Source: Verrucomicrobiota bacterium (lineage in GTDB: Bacteria > Verrucomicrobiota > Verrucomicrobiia > Limisphaerales > UBA1319). From it: a stretch of 64,000 nt of DNA. The notes under the pieces are model-generated. The model had not been told where the DNA came from. It made no database searches and saw only the letters and a list, made by a program, of their open reading frames with translations. The stretch is from NCBI GenBank assembly GCA_022711435.1, contig JAKLFB010000011.1:85831-149830 (forward strand), in the 5' to 3' direction. Shown one piece after another: positions 1 through 13,684 of the stretch. Position 1 is the first letter of the stretch. Every line of letters begins with the position of its first letter. Position numbers and translations under genes: made by a program.

Positions 1-438
1 AGCGACCTCGGCTCCCGGCTGTTCCTCCGGATCCGGGAGAAGCTCGGCCTGGCCTATTACGTCGGCGCCCAGAATGTCCTGGGGCTTGTTCCCGGCTATT
101 TCGCTTTCTATGCGGGCACCGCGCCCGAGCAGGCCGCCCAGGTCGAGAAAGAGATGCTCGCCGAGGCCCAGACCCTTCGGTCCGAAGGGCTCACGCCCGA
201 GGAGCTCCAGCGCGCCAAGGCCAAGCTCATCGGCCAGAAGAAAATCGCCCGCCAGGACCTCGGATCCCTCGCCCAGACCACCGCGCTGGACGAGCTCTAC
301 GGCCTCGGCTACGAGCACATCGACCGCGAGGACGCCCTCTATCAGGCCGTCACGCTCGACCAGATCCGATCGGCCGCCTGCCGCTTCCTCACGCTCGACC
401 GCTGCGTCACGGCTCTCGTCCAGCCGCCGCCTTCCTGA
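1..438 (+). CDS. M16 (insulinase-like) zinc peptidase, C-terminal part
   Basis: The open frame enters at base 1 without a start, so only the last 145 residues of an M16 metallopeptidase (processing peptidase/PqqL class) are present. Visible is the C-terminal-lobe signature LFLRIREKLGLAYYVGA, the Arg and Tyr-containing segment that closes over the substrate in this family, followed by the usual helical tail (SEGLTPEELQRAKAKLIGQK). The zinc site HxxEH lies in the N-terminal lobe, outside the window, so activity cannot be judged; some family members are two-gene systems with one inactive partner. It ends 51 bp before the GH97 gene on the same strand. Family assignment is firm, substrate unknown. 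Confidence 0.88.
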   Translation, partial: SDLGSRLFLRIREKLGLAYYVGAQNVLGLVPGYFAFYAGTAPEQAAQVEKEMLAEAQTLRSEGLTPEELQRAKAKLIGQKKIARQDLGSLAQTTALDELYGLGYEHIDREDALYQAVTLDQIRSAACRFLTLDRCVTALVQPPPS

Positions 439-489
439 TCCGCCTTTCCTCATTGACGATCCAGAGATGGGCGGGGAACATCCCGATCC

Positions 490-2421
490 ATGTCCCGTCT
501 CTTCCTCGCCATCGCGCTCGCCGCCGGCCTCCCGGCCGCCGCCGCCCCCATCGATATCGCCGGCCCCAGCGGGCTCGTCCGCGTCCAGATCGACGCCTCC
601 GCCCAGGGCCCCATCCTCTGCTCCGTCCACAGCCAGGATCGTGTCCGGCTCCATCCAGCGCCGGCCGGCCTCCTCCTCGACGGCATGGACATCGGAACCA
701 ACGTCGTCCTGGGTGCGCCCCGATTCTCGGCCTTGTCGGAGGTGTTCCCTTGGCGAGGTCACAAATCCTCCGCCACCAATCGATGCCGCATCGCTGAAAT
801 CCCCGTGCGCAGCCTCTCGGCGGGGCTGGATTGGACCCTCGAGGTCCGCGTCTTCGACGACGGCGCCGCGTTTCGCTACCGGGTGCCTGGAACCGGCAGC
901 CGCCGGATCCGGGGGGAATCCACCGCGTGGCAGCTGCCACACGACGCCACCGTGTGGTTCCAGACCGACACTCAGGCCTACGAGGGCGAATATCGGTCGT
1001 GCCTGGCCAGCCAGATCCCGATCGATCTCGAGGTCCGCGGCGCCCGGCGCCCCGTCCACCTGGGGCCGCCGGTGGCGGTGGCTTACGCCGGCGGCGGTTA
1101 CGGACTGATCACCGAGGCCCGCCTCCGCCGCTACAGCGGGCTCACCCTCCGGCCCGAGGGGGGCGCGATGCTCCGCGCCGCCTTCGAGGACGACCCCGCC
1201 GGCTGGCCCCAGGATGGGCTCATCCTCTCCCCATGGCGCGTCATCATCCTCAGCGAGGACCTCAATGGCTTGGTCAACAGCGACATCATCGCCGCCCTGA
1301 ACGACCCTCCGGATCCCAAGCTGTTCCCGGAGGGCATGCGGACCGACTGGATCTGCCCCGGCAAAGCCCCCTGCACCTGGATGGTCTTCGGCAACGACGG
1401 CGCGCAATGGGACCGGCAGAAATGGTTCGTCGACCAGTCCGCCGCCCTCGGCTGCGAGTACCTCCTGGTCGACGCCGGCTGGCGCTCCGAACGCTGGGGC
1501 TGGCTCAAAGACCGCGGCGATCTCTGGCAGCGCGCCGCCGAGCTCTGCCGCTACGCCGCCCAGCGCAACGTCGGGATCGTCCTCTGGCACGCTTTCCCCG
1601 AAGGCCGCGACGACGGGCCCGGGCTCACCGATCCCCAGGCCCGCGAGGATCTCTTCCGCCGCTGCCGCGACGCCGGCGTCAAAGGCGTCAAGATCGACTT
1701 CTTCAACTCCGAGAGCAAGGCCGTCATCGATGCCTGCGAGGATCTCCTGGAACGGGCCGCCCGCCATCGGCTCCTGGTCAACTTCCACGGCGCCCACAAG
1801 CCCACCGGCGAGCCCCGGACCTGGCCCCATGAAATCACCCGCGAGGGCATCCGCGAGCAGGAGTACCTGCTCTGGAGCTCCCTCCCGCTCGCCCATTACG
1901 GGGCGCTCCCGTTCACGCGCATGGCGGCCGGCCACGCCGATTTCCTGCCCGGCTACCTCCAGCCCCGATTCCTGAAGAACACTACCCGCATCTTTCAGAT
2001 GGCCGCCGTCATCGTGTTCAGCTCCCCCTTCCTCTGCTGGCCCGACCATCCCGATGCCTATCTCCACTCCCCCCTGCTCCACTTCGCCCGAACCGTCCCC
2101 GTGACCTGGGACGAAACCCGCGTCCTCCCGGGCTCCGCCATCGGCGACACGGTCGCGCTCGCCCGCCGCAAGGGCCCGGAGTGGTACCTCGCCGCCCTCA
2201 ACTGCCGGCCCGAACCCCGCACTCTCGAGCTGCCTCTCTCCCCTCTCCGCCTCTCCGGCCTCGAGATCACCGTCTATCGGGATGGCCCCGACCCGGCTTC
2301 CTTCCAGATCGATTCCGGCGCGCAACTGCCGCCGGGCGGCCTCCTGCGAATCCCGATGCTGGCCGGCGGCGGCTTCATCCTGCACGCCCGACCCGCGCCG
2401 GAATTCGCCGGGTGGAAATAG
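490..2421 (+). CDS. Glycoside hydrolase family 97 enzyme, exported
   Basis: Codes for 643 residues starting with a signal peptide ([19 protein letters not shown]). The beta-rich N-terminal domain carries [14 protein letters not shown], typical of GH97, followed by a TIM barrel (about residues 280-540) with [20 protein letters not shown] and [15 protein letters not shown]. In the retaining branch of GH97 an Asp follows the KI of this last motif and is the nucleophile; here it is Asp403. Glu452 in [12 protein letters not shown] is a candidate acid/base. Other GH97 members, such as SusB, are inverting alpha-glucosidases using glutamates. An alpha-galactosidase-like retaining enzyme is therefore more likely, which is inference. 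Probably periplasmic or outer surface. It runs 121 bp ahead of metH with no evident functional link. Confidence 0.85.
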   Translation: MSRLFLAIALAAGLPAAAAPIDIAGPSGLVRVQIDASAQGPILCSVHSQDRVRLHPAPAGLLLDGMDIGTNVVLGAPRFSALSEVFPWRGHKSSATNRCRIAEIPVRSLSAGLDWTLEVRVFDDGAAFRYRVPGTGSRRIRGESTAWQLPHDATVWFQTDTQAYEGEYRSCLASQIPIDLEVRGARRPVHLGPPVAVAYAGGGYGLITEARLRRYSGLTLRPEGGAMLRAAFEDDPAGWPQDGLILSPWRVIILSEDLNGLVNSDIIAALNDPPDPKLFPEGMRTDWICPGKAPCTWMVFGNDGAQWDRQKWFVDQSAALGCEYLLVDAGWRSERWGWLKDRGDLWQRAAELCRYAAQRNVGIVLWHAFPEGRDDGPGLTDPQAREDLFRRCRDAGVKGVKIDFFNSESKAVIDACEDLLERAARHRLLVNFHGAHKPTGEPRTWPHEITREGIREQEYLLWSSLPLAHYGALPFTRMAAGHADFLPGYLQPRFLKNTTRIFQMAAVIVFSSPFLCWPDHPDAYLHSPLLHFARTVPVTWDETRVLPGSAIGDTVALARRKGPEWYLAALNCRPEPRTLELPLSPLRLSGLEITVYRDGPDPASFQIDSGAQLPPGGLLRIPMLAGGGFILHARPAPEFAGWK

Positions 2422-2542
2422 CGGCGGCCGCAGCCCCGGGATCGCGCCGGAGAGAACAGTGTGGCCGGTTCATTCATCTACATATCATGATGAATTGATT
2501 TTAAGATTGATCCTCCTCGCTTTTGTGCCACCGTTACCGGCA

Positions 2543-6246
<3,704 letters not shown>

Positions 6247-6250
<4 letters not shown>

Positions 6251-7158
6251 AAGCCGGCCGGCCGCTCGGCATCTATCTGGCGGCGGTGTTCCTGGGCAGC
6301 GCGCTGATCGCGCCCTTCCTCTATCATCTGGTCCAGTTCCTGGCGGGCCGGATTCCGGCGCTGGCGGGCATCGCAGCCGAGCCGTTCCCGCGCTACCTGA
6401 CCCGGACGCTTCAGCTGGCCGCATGCGCCGGCCTGTGGCCGCTGCTGCGCGCGCTCGGCCTGAACCGCGCCTCCCGGATGGGGCTGGTCGATCCGGGGCG
6501 CGTCCGCCGCCGGCTGGCGGCGGGGTTCGCGGCCGGATTTGCATCCCTGGCATGCGTCGCGGCGCTGGCCATCGCGTGCGGCGGCCGCCGGATCAACCCC
6601 GAGCTCGACTGGGGCCAGTGGGCCTACGGGCTGCTGACGGCGGCTCTGTCCGCGGTGCTCGTGAGCGCGATCGAGGAACTGATCTTTCGCGGGGCGCTCT
6701 ACGGGGCGTTTCGCCAGGCGATGTCATGGCCGGCCGCCCTGGCCGCCAGCAGCCTGCTCTATGCCCTGCTCCATTTCCTCCGCCGCCCCAAGGCGACCCC
6801 CGCCGTCGACTGGACGTCCGGGTTCGCCGAGCTGGGGCGCTTGTTCGGCAGCCTGGCCGATTACGACTACATCATGCCCGGCATGCTCTGCCTCACCCTG
6901 GCGGGCGCGCTGCTCTGCCTGGCCTACCAGCGGCTGGGCAGCCTCTATTTCTCCTTCGGAATGCACGCCGGGTGGATCTTCTGGCTGAAGTTTTACGGGC
7001 GCATCACGCAGGATGCGCCCCACGCCGCCACCGCCTTCTGGGGCAGCCACCGGATGATCGACGGCTGGCTGGCAACGATCGTCCTGGCCGTCCTGCTGGC
7101 CGCCCTGGCCTGGCGCACCCGGAAACAAGGCGCCCCCGAGGTTCGGACGACGGGCTGA
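6247..7158 (+). CDS. CPBP-family intramembrane metalloprotease
   Basis: A 303-residue, multi-spanning membrane protein whose ATG overlaps the metH stop. CPBP (Abi/CAAX-protease-like) motifs are in order: [14 protein letters not shown] (the EExxxR glutamates), LLYALLHFL (FxxxH-type histidine) and FGMHAGWIF (second histidine). At least six hydrophobic segments are visible. Family members cleave prenylated or other membrane-bound substrates, and some act in bacteriocin self-immunity; nothing here points to a specific substrate. Coupling to metH is probably positional rather than functional. Confidence 0.85.
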
Positions 7159-7159
7159 G

Positions 7160-7630
7160 TCAGAGCCCAAACAGCTCGGCGACGCTCAGCTCGAATTCCG
7201 GCCAGCGATCGTCCCGGAGGATTTCCTTCTCGTACAGGATGGCCCGCAGGGCCAGGCCATAGGGGCTGCCAGCGTAGATCTCCACGTTGTTGTAGCGAGG
7301 ATCGATGATCCAGAGGCAGGGCACATTGACCTCCTCGTAGACGATCTTTTTCGCGACCGTGTCCGGCGCGTGATCGCCGGCGCTGATCACCTCCGCAACC
7401 AGCCAGATGTTGCCCGTTGCGCTCTCGACCAGCGTCAGGTCCGGCCGGATCCACGATCCGCTGCTCAAGGGAACGATCGACCGGCAGGGGAGCAGCTTGC
7501 GAGCCGCCGCCGAGCCCAGGCTCGCGTTGACCCGCTGGTGCAGGCGCTCGCAGATGGCTTCGTGCCGGACCCCGGGAGCGCCCCGGATCACGCGCTCGCC
7601 CGCCAGGATCTCTTCGTAGGTTTGGCTCAT
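7160..7630 (-). CDS. Uma2-family (DUF820) PD-(D/E)XK-type protein
   Basis: A 156-residue protein of the Uma2/DUF820 family, which has a restriction-endonuclease-like fold. Visible family features are RPDLTLVES (catalytic Asp region), LVAEVIS about 15 residues on (the E-x-x strand), DTVAKKIVYEEVNVPCLWII and IDPRYNNVEIY. The biological role of the family is not settled, although it is very abundant in cyanobacteria and PVC bacteria. Its ATG overlaps the TGA of the upstream uvrA-like gene by four bases, so it is the last gene of the minus-strand his/trp run. It converges with the CPBP gene, with one base between the stops. Confidence 0.85.
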   Translation of the reverse strand: MSQTYEEILAGERVIRGAPGVRHEAICERLHQRVNASLGSAAARKLLPCRSIVPLSSGSWIRPDLTLVESATGNIWLVAEVISAGDHAPDTVAKKIVYEEVNVPCLWIIDPRYNNVEIYAGSPYGLALRAILYEKEILRDDRWPEFELSVAELFGL

Positions 7631-10293
7631 GCGATCCGCAGCAATTTACGGAGTAATCGCCCCGTGTGCGAGCGTTTATTCCGAGCCACCCGCTCGGGCG
7701 GGCCTGCCGCCACGATCTCCCCGCCCCCCGCCCCTCCCTCGGGCCCCAGGTCGATCACCCAGTCCGCCTCGGCGATGAGGTCCGGATGATGCTCGATCAC
7801 CACCACGGTGTGGCCGGCGTCCACGAGCCGATGGAGCATGTCGATCAGCCGGGCCACGTCGGCCTGATGCAGCCCGATGGTCGGCTCCTCGAGCAGAAAC
7901 AGCGCCGGGCCCGCCGCCGGACGCCCGCCCCGCCCGCCGGGCCTCAGCCCCGACAGCAGGTGGGCCACCAGCTTGATCCGCTGGGCCTCGCCCCCGCTCA
8001 GCGTCGGGCTCGTCTGGCCCAGCTTCAGGTAGTCCAGCCCCGTGTCCCGCAGGACCTCCAGCGGCTGGCGCACGCGCGGAACCGCCGCGAACACCTCGAT
8101 CGCCTCCCCCACGCTCAGCTCGAGCACGCGCGCAATGTTCAGCCCATGAAACTCGACATCGAGGGTCTCCCGGTCGAATCGCGTTCCCTGGCAATGCTCG
8201 CAGGGCACGAACGCAGCGGGCAGAAAGCTCATCTCCATTTTGATCAGCCCTGCCCCCTCGCAGGGAGCGCACCGCCCCGACGCGCTGTTGAACGAGAACC
8301 GCGACGGGCCATACCCGCGCAGCCGCGCTTCGGGCGTCTGGGAGAAGAGGCGCCGGATCTCGTCGAAGAAGCCCACATAGGTGGCCGGGATCGAGCGCGG
8401 GGTTCGCCCGATGGGCGACTGGTCCACCTCATGAACGGCCGTGATGCCCTCCGCGCCGGACACCCGGCCGAGGTCGGCGGGTGGCGCCGGGCGCCGGGCG
8501 CCGCGTCGATCCAGGCCCGACCGAACGCACGGCAGCAGGCATTCCCTGACCAGGGTGCTCTTGCCCGATCCGCTCACCCCGGTGACCAGGATCAGGCGAT
8601 TCCCCGGAAAGCGAGCCGTGAGATTCTTCAGGTTGTGCCGGCGCGCCCCGCTCAGAGTGATCCATGAGACCGGATCCGAGCCCGCCCCCTCCTCGACCGG
8701 CCGGCGCCGGCCGCGCGACGGATAGTCGCGCTGCTCGCGCAGGCATCGGCCCGTGACCGACTTCGGATGGCGCATGAGATCGCGCAGGGTGCCGGCCGCC
8801 ACCACCTCGCCTCCACCCAGGCCCGCGCCCGGCCCCAGATCGACGATGTAATCGGCGCGGCGCATGGTCTCCTCGTCGTGCTCGACCACGATCAGCGAGT
8901 TGCCCCGGCCCCGAAGCGCCTCGAGCGCATCGAGCAGCCGGTTGTTGTCGCGCGGGTGCAGCCCGATCGTCGGCTCGTCCAGGATATAGAGCACGCCGCT
9001 CAGGTTGGATCCGAGCTGGGCCGCCAGCCGGATCCGCTGGGCCTCGCCGCTCGAGAGCGATGTCACGGCCCGCCCCAGCTCGAGGTAGTCCAGCCCGACC
9101 GTCTCCAGGAATTGGAGGCGCTCCTGAATCTGCCGCATCAGATCCCGACCCACCCGGGCCGACTCGCCCGGGAACCGGGCGCGCCCCGCCTCCCGGGCCG
9201 CCTCCCGCACCGACATGGATCCCCACTGCTCGACCGTCCAGCGGGACGCCCGCCCGCCGGCCCTGACCTTCTCCAGGCGAACCGCTCGAGCCAGGGCGTT
9301 CAGACGCCCGCCGCGGCACTCGGGACAGAGCTCGCGATGCCCCTCCTGCCACCCGAACCACGACTCCTCGATCGCATCCGCCCGGCCCCCCCGATCGACA
9401 TCCGGCAGGTCGAAGATCTCACCGAAACCACGGCATCGCGGGCACCATCCCCGGGGCGAGTGGTAGCTGAACTGCTTCGGATCGAGCTCTCCAAAGGATT
9501 GCCCGCAGCCCGGGCATGCCCGGGCGCGGGAATGGATCGTCTCGCGGCCGCGGCGATCTCGAGCCAGCAAGGTCCCCTGGCCGACCTCGAGGGCGTCATC
9601 GACCAGCCTCTGCGCCGCGGCGCCGCCGCCACGCGCGGTCGGCCCCCGCCGCAGGGTGCCCACCACCACCTCGACATTGTGCTCGCGATACCGGTCCAGC
9701 CGCAGGGGGCGATCGGCGGGGTGGAGGCGCCCGTCGGCGCGGACCTCGGCATACCCGTGCTGGGCGGCCCATCGGCCCACGTCGGTGTGGAACCCTTTGC
9801 GCGCGCGGACCACGGGCGCGAGCAGCAGCAGATCGCCCCGCTGCCGCAGCTCCTCGCGCAGGCGGCGCCCGAGCTGGTCGCGCGTCTGCGAGCCCACCGG
9901 CTGCTGGCATTGCGGGCAGTACACCGTACCCAGCCGCGCGAACAGCAGCCGCAAAAAATGATAAACCTCGGTCACCGTCGCCACGGTGCTCTTGCCGCCG
10001 CCCCGGCTGTGGCGCTGCTCGATGCTGACCGTCGGCGGCAAGCCCGCCACCCGGTCCACCTCCGGCCGCGCCAGCTGCTCGACGAACTGGCGCGCGTAGG
10101 TGTTCATCGAATCCAAGAACCGGCGCTGCCCCTCGGCGAAGAGCAGGTCAAACGCCAGCGTGCTCTTGCCCGACCCGCTCACGCCCGTCATCACCACCAG
10201 CCGGTTGCGCGGGATCTCGAGCGTCAGGTTCCGCAGGTTGTGCACCCGCGCACCCTCGATGCGGATGGCCTCGGCGCGCGCGCCCGGCTTCAT
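7627..10293 (-). CDS. UvrA-family excinuclease ATPase (probable paralogue)
   Basis: An 888-residue protein with two ABC ATPase halves. The N-terminal half has Walker A GVSGSGKSTLAFDLLFAEG and LSSGEAQRIRLAAQLGS; the C-terminal half has GVSGSGKSTLVRE and LSGGEAQRIKL. Walker B LDEPTIGLHPRD and LEEPTIGLHQAD follow. CxxC pairs of the UvrA zinc modules are present (CPGCGQ/CPRCRG; CAPCEG/CEHCQG). A UvrB-binding-like segment LLLLAPVVRARKGFHTDVG is retained. It is shorter than canonical UvrA (about 940), and the usual SLSAYARQFL segment reads SMNTYARQFVEQ, suggesting a paralogue rather than the housekeeping protein. The start chosen is the ATG directly before KPGARAEAIRIEGARVHNL, 23 bp after the trpE stop, consistent with translation in the same operon. 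Confidence 0.85.
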   Translation of the reverse strand: MKPGARAEAIRIEGARVHNLRNLTLEIPRNRLVVMTGVSGSGKSTLAFDLLFAEGQRRFLDSMNTYARQFVEQLARPEVDRVAGLPPTVSIEQRHSRGGGKSTVATVTEVYHFLRLLFARLGTVYCPQCQQPVGSQTRDQLGRRLREELRQRGDLLLLAPVVRARKGFHTDVGRWAAQHGYAEVRADGRLHPADRPLRLDRYREHNVEVVVGTLRRGPTARGGGAAAQRLVDDALEVGQGTLLARDRRGRETIHSRARACPGCGQSFGELDPKQFSYHSPRGWCPRCRGFGEIFDLPDVDRGGRADAIEESWFGWQEGHRELCPECRGGRLNALARAVRLEKVRAGGRASRWTVEQWGSMSVREAAREAGRARFPGESARVGRDLMRQIQERLQFLETVGLDYLELGRAVTSLSSGEAQRIRLAAQLGSNLSGVLYILDEPTIGLHPRDNNRLLDALEALRGRGNSLIVVEHDEETMRRADYIVDLGPGAGLGGGEVVAAGTLRDLMRHPKSVTGRCLREQRDYPSRGRRRPVEEGAGSDPVSWITLSGARRHNLKNLTARFPGNRLILVTGVSGSGKSTLVRECLLPCVRSGLDRRGARRPAPPADLGRVSGAEGITAVHEVDQSPIGRTPRSIPATYVGFFDEIRRLFSQTPEARLRGYGPSRFSFNSASGRCAPCEGAGLIKMEMSFLPAAFVPCEHCQGTRFDRETLDVEFHGLNIARVLELSVGEAIEVFAAVPRVRQPLEVLRDTGLDYLKLGQTSPTLSGGEAQRIKLVAHLLSGLRPGGRGGRPAAGPALFLLEEPTIGLHQADVARLIDMLHRLVDAGHTVVVIEHHPDLIAEADWVIDLGPEGGAGGGEIVAAGPPERVARNKRSHTGRLLRKLLRIA

Positions 10294-10316
10294 CGTCCAT
10301 GACCTCCCGGCGCCAT

Positions 10317-11876
10317 TCAGGATGGGCCGGCGCCCGGGCCCGCCCCCGGATCCGCCCGGTGAAAATGCTCGGCCAGAGCCACCGCGTTCATCATCGCCCG
10401 CGCCTTGTTCATCGTCTCCTGGTACTCCGCCTCGGGCACGGAATCGTTCACCCAGCCGCCCCCCGCCTGGACATAGGCCCGCCCATCCTTCAAGACCGCG
10501 GTCCGGATCGTGATGCAGCAGTCCAGGTTCCCGTTGAACGAAAAATAGCCCACGCAACCGCCGTAGGGGCCCCGCTGCGACTCCTCGAGCTCGGCGATGA
10601 TCTGCATGGCGCGGATCTTGGGGGCGCCGGTCAGCGTTCCTGCGGGGAACGTCGCCCGCATCAGGTCGTACAGGGTGCGATCGGCCGCCAGCCGCCCCTG
10701 CACCTGCGACACGATATGCATCACATGGCTGTAGCGCTCGATGACCATCAGGTCGTGGACACGGACGGTGCCGTAATCGCAGACCCGGCCGAGGTCGTTG
10801 CGGGCCAGATCCACCAGCATGACATGCTCGGCCCGCTCCTTGGGATCGGCCAGCAGCTCGCGCTCGTTGGCCTGATCCTCCTCCTCCGTCCTGCCCCGCG
10901 GCCGGGTGCCCGCAATGGGCCGGATCTCGACCTGCCTCTCCTCGCACCGGACGTGGATCTCGGGCGATGCGCCCACCAGCGCCAGATCACCCAGCTCCAG
11001 CAGGAACATGTAGGGCGATGGATTGATGGTGCGCGCCGCGCGGTAGACCTCCAGCGGCGCGGCCCGCACATCCGCCGCGAAACGCTGGGACCCGACGACC
11101 TGGATGATGTCCCCGCCCGTGATGAACGTCTTGGACCGCTCGACGTTGGCCAGGAACCGTTCCCGGGGGACGTTGGACTCGAACGCCAGAGGGGCCACCT
11201 GCGCGGGCAGGCTCACCTGGGTGTGCGCCAGCGGCTGCTGCAGCTGCCCGAGCATCCGCTCGATCTCCGCCGCCGCCTCCTCATACGCGGCCTCCGCCGG
11301 CCTCCCCTCCTCGATCACGGCGTTGACCAGCAGGGTGATGGTCTGCGCCACCCGGTCGAATACGAGCAGCCGATCGGCGATCAGGAAGCACATCACCGGC
11401 GCCCTCAGATCGTCGCGCTCCGGACGGCGCACCACCGGCTCGATGTCGTGGATGAATTCATACCCGATGTAGCCGACCGCCCCCCCGGTGAATCGGGGCA
11501 TCCCGGGCCGGGTCACCGGCTGAAACCGCCGCATCACCCTCTCGACCACCTCGAGCCCATCCCGCACCTCTCCCTCCCCGGCCGCCGCGCCCGGCGCCGC
11601 CACGCGATAGGCCTCCCGAATGCGCCCCGACTCGAGCACCTCGACCCGCGATCCCGTCTGCCGGATCACAAGCCGCGGCCGCGCGCCCACAAACGAGTAG
11701 CGCCCCAGATGCTCCCCGCCTTCCACGGACTCGAACAGGAAGGACTCGCCCTGCCCGCGAACCTTCTGGTAGGCGGAGAGCGGGGTCTCGAAGTCAGCCA
11801 GCAGGCGGCGCCAGACCGGGATCAGTTGGCCCGGCTTCGCCAGCCGCACAAATTCATCGCGCGTCGGTGTGTTCAT
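10317..11876 (-). CDS. trpE: Anthranilate synthase component I (TrpE)
   Basis: A 519-residue chorismate-utilising enzyme making anthranilate in tryptophan synthesis. Diagnostic segments are GGDIIQVVGSQRF, LVGASPEIHVRCE, IRPIAGTRPRGRTEEED, HVMLVDLARNDLGRV and FPAGTLTGAPKIRAMQII. The N-terminal regulatory lobe includes the usual PVWRRLLADFETPLSAYQK start and FESVEGGEHLGRYSFVG, so it belongs to the TrpE rather than PabB/MenF group. The glutaminase partner TrpG is not in the window. The start overlaps the end of the preceding membrane-protein gene by 23 bp and uvrA follows 23 bp downstream, so expression is likely coupled. No attenuator-like leader peptide was seen, but any regulatory leader would lie far upstream, ahead of hisF or NUDIX. 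Confidence 0.95.
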   Translation of the reverse strand: MNTPTRDEFVRLAKPGQLIPVWRRLLADFETPLSAYQKVRGQGESFLFESVEGGEHLGRYSFVGARPRLVIRQTGSRVEVLESGRIREAYRVAAPGAAAGEGEVRDGLEVVERVMRRFQPVTRPGMPRFTGGAVGYIGYEFIHDIEPVVRRPERDDLRAPVMCFLIADRLLVFDRVAQTITLLVNAVIEEGRPAEAAYEEAAAEIERMLGQLQQPLAHTQVSLPAQVAPLAFESNVPRERFLANVERSKTFITGGDIIQVVGSQRFAADVRAAPLEVYRAARTINPSPYMFLLELGDLALVGASPEIHVRCEERQVEIRPIAGTRPRGRTEEEDQANERELLADPKERAEHVMLVDLARNDLGRVCDYGTVRVHDLMVIERYSHVMHIVSQVQGRLAADRTLYDLMRATFPAGTLTGAPKIRAMQIIAELEESQRGPYGGCVGYFSFNGNLDCCITIRTAVLKDGRAYVQAGGGWVNDSVPEAEYQETMNKARAMMNAVALAEHFHRADPGAGPGAGPS

Positions 11877-12447
11877 GGGAAAGATCGGGAGCTGGGCCGG
11901 GATCGGCGATCCTGGCGGGCGCGGCCGGGGCAGGCCGACGGAGCCGCCAAAAGGCCAGCCAGGTGTAGATCGTCACCGCCAGCGCATAGGCGATCATCCC
12001 GACTCCCACCGCAAACGGCACCAGGAGCCAGCCGCTGAACCACACCAGACCCGCGCCCACCGCCGCCACCAGGGCGGCCTGGCCCAACAGACAAGAAAGG
12101 AACAGCCCCGCCGACACCTGCATCAGATGCGCCCGCATCTGGCATCGATAGCCCGCCTCCCCCAGCGTCCGCATCAGCCAGGCGGACTGCAGGTTGCGCG
12201 ACGCCACCAGCAGACTCGTCGTCGCGATGATGATCGCAGGCAGCGGCCAGAAGGCCGCCACCAGACATAACACCGCGTTCACGGCCGCACCCCATTTCCA
12301 CCCCATCCGCCGCGCGATCGGGTTGGCTTCGAGCTCGAGGCGGGGCGAGGCGATCCACGTGCTCAGGAAATCCATCCCCCGCGCGAACACCAGCAGCGCG
12401 GCGTAGACCCCATACTCGGCCCAACTCGCTGTCTCCATTCCGCTCAT
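11854..12447 (-). CDS. Membrane protein of unknown function
   Basis: A 197-residue protein with about five hydrophobic segments (starting YGVYAALLVFARGMDFLSTW and continuing through AAFWPLPAIIIATTSLLVAS, LFLSCLLGQAALVAAVGAGL and VGVGMIAYALAVTIYTWLAF), ending in a short Pro/Ala-rich cytoplasmic tail. The DxxxT segment in the first helix is reminiscent of small DUF5658-like membrane proteins, but this is only a resemblance. The start overlaps the hisI stop (ATGA) and the end overlaps trpE, so it is a genuine member of this operon between histidine and tryptophan genes. No function is proposed. Confidence 0.7.
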   Translation of the reverse strand: MSGMETASWAEYGVYAALLVFARGMDFLSTWIASPRLELEANPIARRMGWKWGAAVNAVLCLVAAFWPLPAIIIATTSLLVASRNLQSAWLMRTLGEAGYRCQMRAHLMQVSAGLFLSCLLGQAALVAAVGAGLVWFSGWLLVPFAVGVGMIAYALAVTIYTWLAFWRLRRPAPAAPARIADPGPAPDLSHEHTDAR

Positions 12448-12836
12448 CAGCCGCCGCCTCGAGTGGATGGTGGATCCTCGAGGACGCTTTCGGTGGCCGT
12501 CACCTGCCGGCCATCAACCCCGCCGGACCGGTAGAAGCAGGATCGATGGCCGGTGTGGCAGGCCGGCCCGGCCTGCTCGACCTGGATCAGAAGCGTGTCC
12601 CCATCGCAATCCACTGCGATGTCCCGGACCTTTTGCGTGTGCCCGCTGGTCTCCCCCTTCCGCCACAGCGCGCGGCGCGACCGGCTCCAGAACACCGTCT
12701 GCCCCGTCTCCAGCGTCCGCTCGAGCGATTCCCGGCTCATGTAGGCCATCATCAGCACCCGCCCATCGCCCTGATCCTGGACGATCGCCGGCACCAGCCC
12801 GTCCGAGTTGAATTTGACCTGATCAAGAAGGCTCAT
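12447..12836 (-). CDS. hisI: Phosphoribosyl-AMP cyclohydrolase HisI
   Basis: A 129-residue cytoplasmic enzyme that opens the purine ring of PR-AMP in the third step of histidine synthesis. All metal-site motifs are visible: [31 protein letters not shown] (Mg-binding aspartates) and [14 protein letters not shown] (zinc cysteines). It is the monofunctional form; no HisE pyrophosphohydrolase domain is fused, and the chain stops soon after the cyclohydrolase core. It overlaps hisF by 14 bp and the following membrane-protein gene by 3 bp, placing it firmly within the operon. Confidence 0.96.
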   Translation of the reverse strand: MSLLDQVKFNSDGLVPAIVQDQGDGRVLMMAYMSRESLERTLETGQTVFWSRSRRALWRKGETSGHTQKVRDIAVDCDGDTLLIQVEQAGPACHTGHRSCFYRSGGVDGRQVTATESVLEDPPSTRGGG

Positions 12837-13617
12837 AAAGACGCACCGGAATCTCGTGCCGGTCCAAAAACAGTTTCACTTCCTGCACCGAGTATTGGCG
12901 CAGATGGAAGACGCTGGCCGCCAGAACCGCATCCGCCCGCCCCTCGCGCAGGACCGCCGCCATGTGATCGAGGGAACCGGCCCCGCCGCTGGCCACCACC
13001 GGCACGGCCACTGCATCGCTGACCCGGCGCGTCAGCTCGATATCGTACCCGCCCCGGGTGCCATCGGCATCGATGCTGTTGAGGACGATCTCGCCGGCGC
13101 CCCGCTCGACCGCCTCCTCCGCCCACGCAATCGCCTCCCGGCCCGTCGGCCGCCGGCCCCCGTGCGAAAACACCTCCCATCGGCCGGCCCCAGCCCGCAT
13201 GGCATCGATCGACACCACGATGCATTGGCTCCCGAACTTCTCGGCCCCCGCGCGGATCAGGCCGGGCTGGGCCAGCGCGGACGAATTGATGCTGATCTTG
13301 TCCGCCCCGGCCGTGAGCATGCGGCGCATGTCATCGACCGACCTCAACCCGCCCCCGGCGGTCAGCGGCATGAAACACTGGTCCGCCACCCGCTCGATCA
13401 CGTCGATCATGGTCTCCCGGCCATGGGCGCTGGCGGTGATGTCGTAAAAAACCAGCTCGTCAGCCCCCTCCTGGTTGTAGCGCAGCGCCAAGGCAACCGG
13501 ATCCCCCACGTCCCGCAGCTCGCCGGCCTCTGCCTTGCCGAACCGGACTCCGCGCGTCACGTGCCCATCGTGCACATCCAGGCATGGTATGATCCGCTTG
13601 GCCAATCCGCCCTTCAT
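12823..13617 (-). CDS. hisF: Imidazole glycerol phosphate synthase cyclase subunit HisF
   Basis: A 264-residue (beta/alpha)8-barrel that, with HisH, turns PRFAR plus ammonia into imidazole glycerol phosphate and AICAR. Present are [17 protein letters not shown] (catalytic Asp after CL), [33 protein letters not shown] (phosphate loop), [24 protein letters not shown] (second catalytic Asp), [20 protein letters not shown] and [13 protein letters not shown]. The glutaminase subunit HisH is not encoded here. First histidine gene of the run, 67 bp after the NUDIX gene; the intervening segment shows no strong hairpin. Confidence 0.97.
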   Translation of the reverse strand: MKGGLAKRIIPCLDVHDGHVTRGVRFGKAEAGELRDVGDPVALALRYNQEGADELVFYDITASAHGRETMIDVIERVADQCFMPLTAGGGLRSVDDMRRMLTAGADKISINSSALAQPGLIRAGAEKFGSQCIVVSIDAMRAGAGRWEVFSHGGRRPTGREAIAWAEEAVERGAGEIVLNSIDADGTRGGYDIELTRRVSDAVAVPVVASGGAGSLDHMAAVLREGRADAVLAASVFHLRQYSVQEVKLFLDRHEIPVRLYEPS

Positions 13618-13684
13618 CGCGGCCCACTATGACACAACCTCGCCAGAACCCAAGCGGGAATCGGATGGATCTTAAAACAGACCC

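Noticed and set aside
2422..2542. Possible cobalamin or SAM riboswitch before metH
   Set aside because: Only 121 bp are available and none of the conserved B12-box or SAM-I core words was found.
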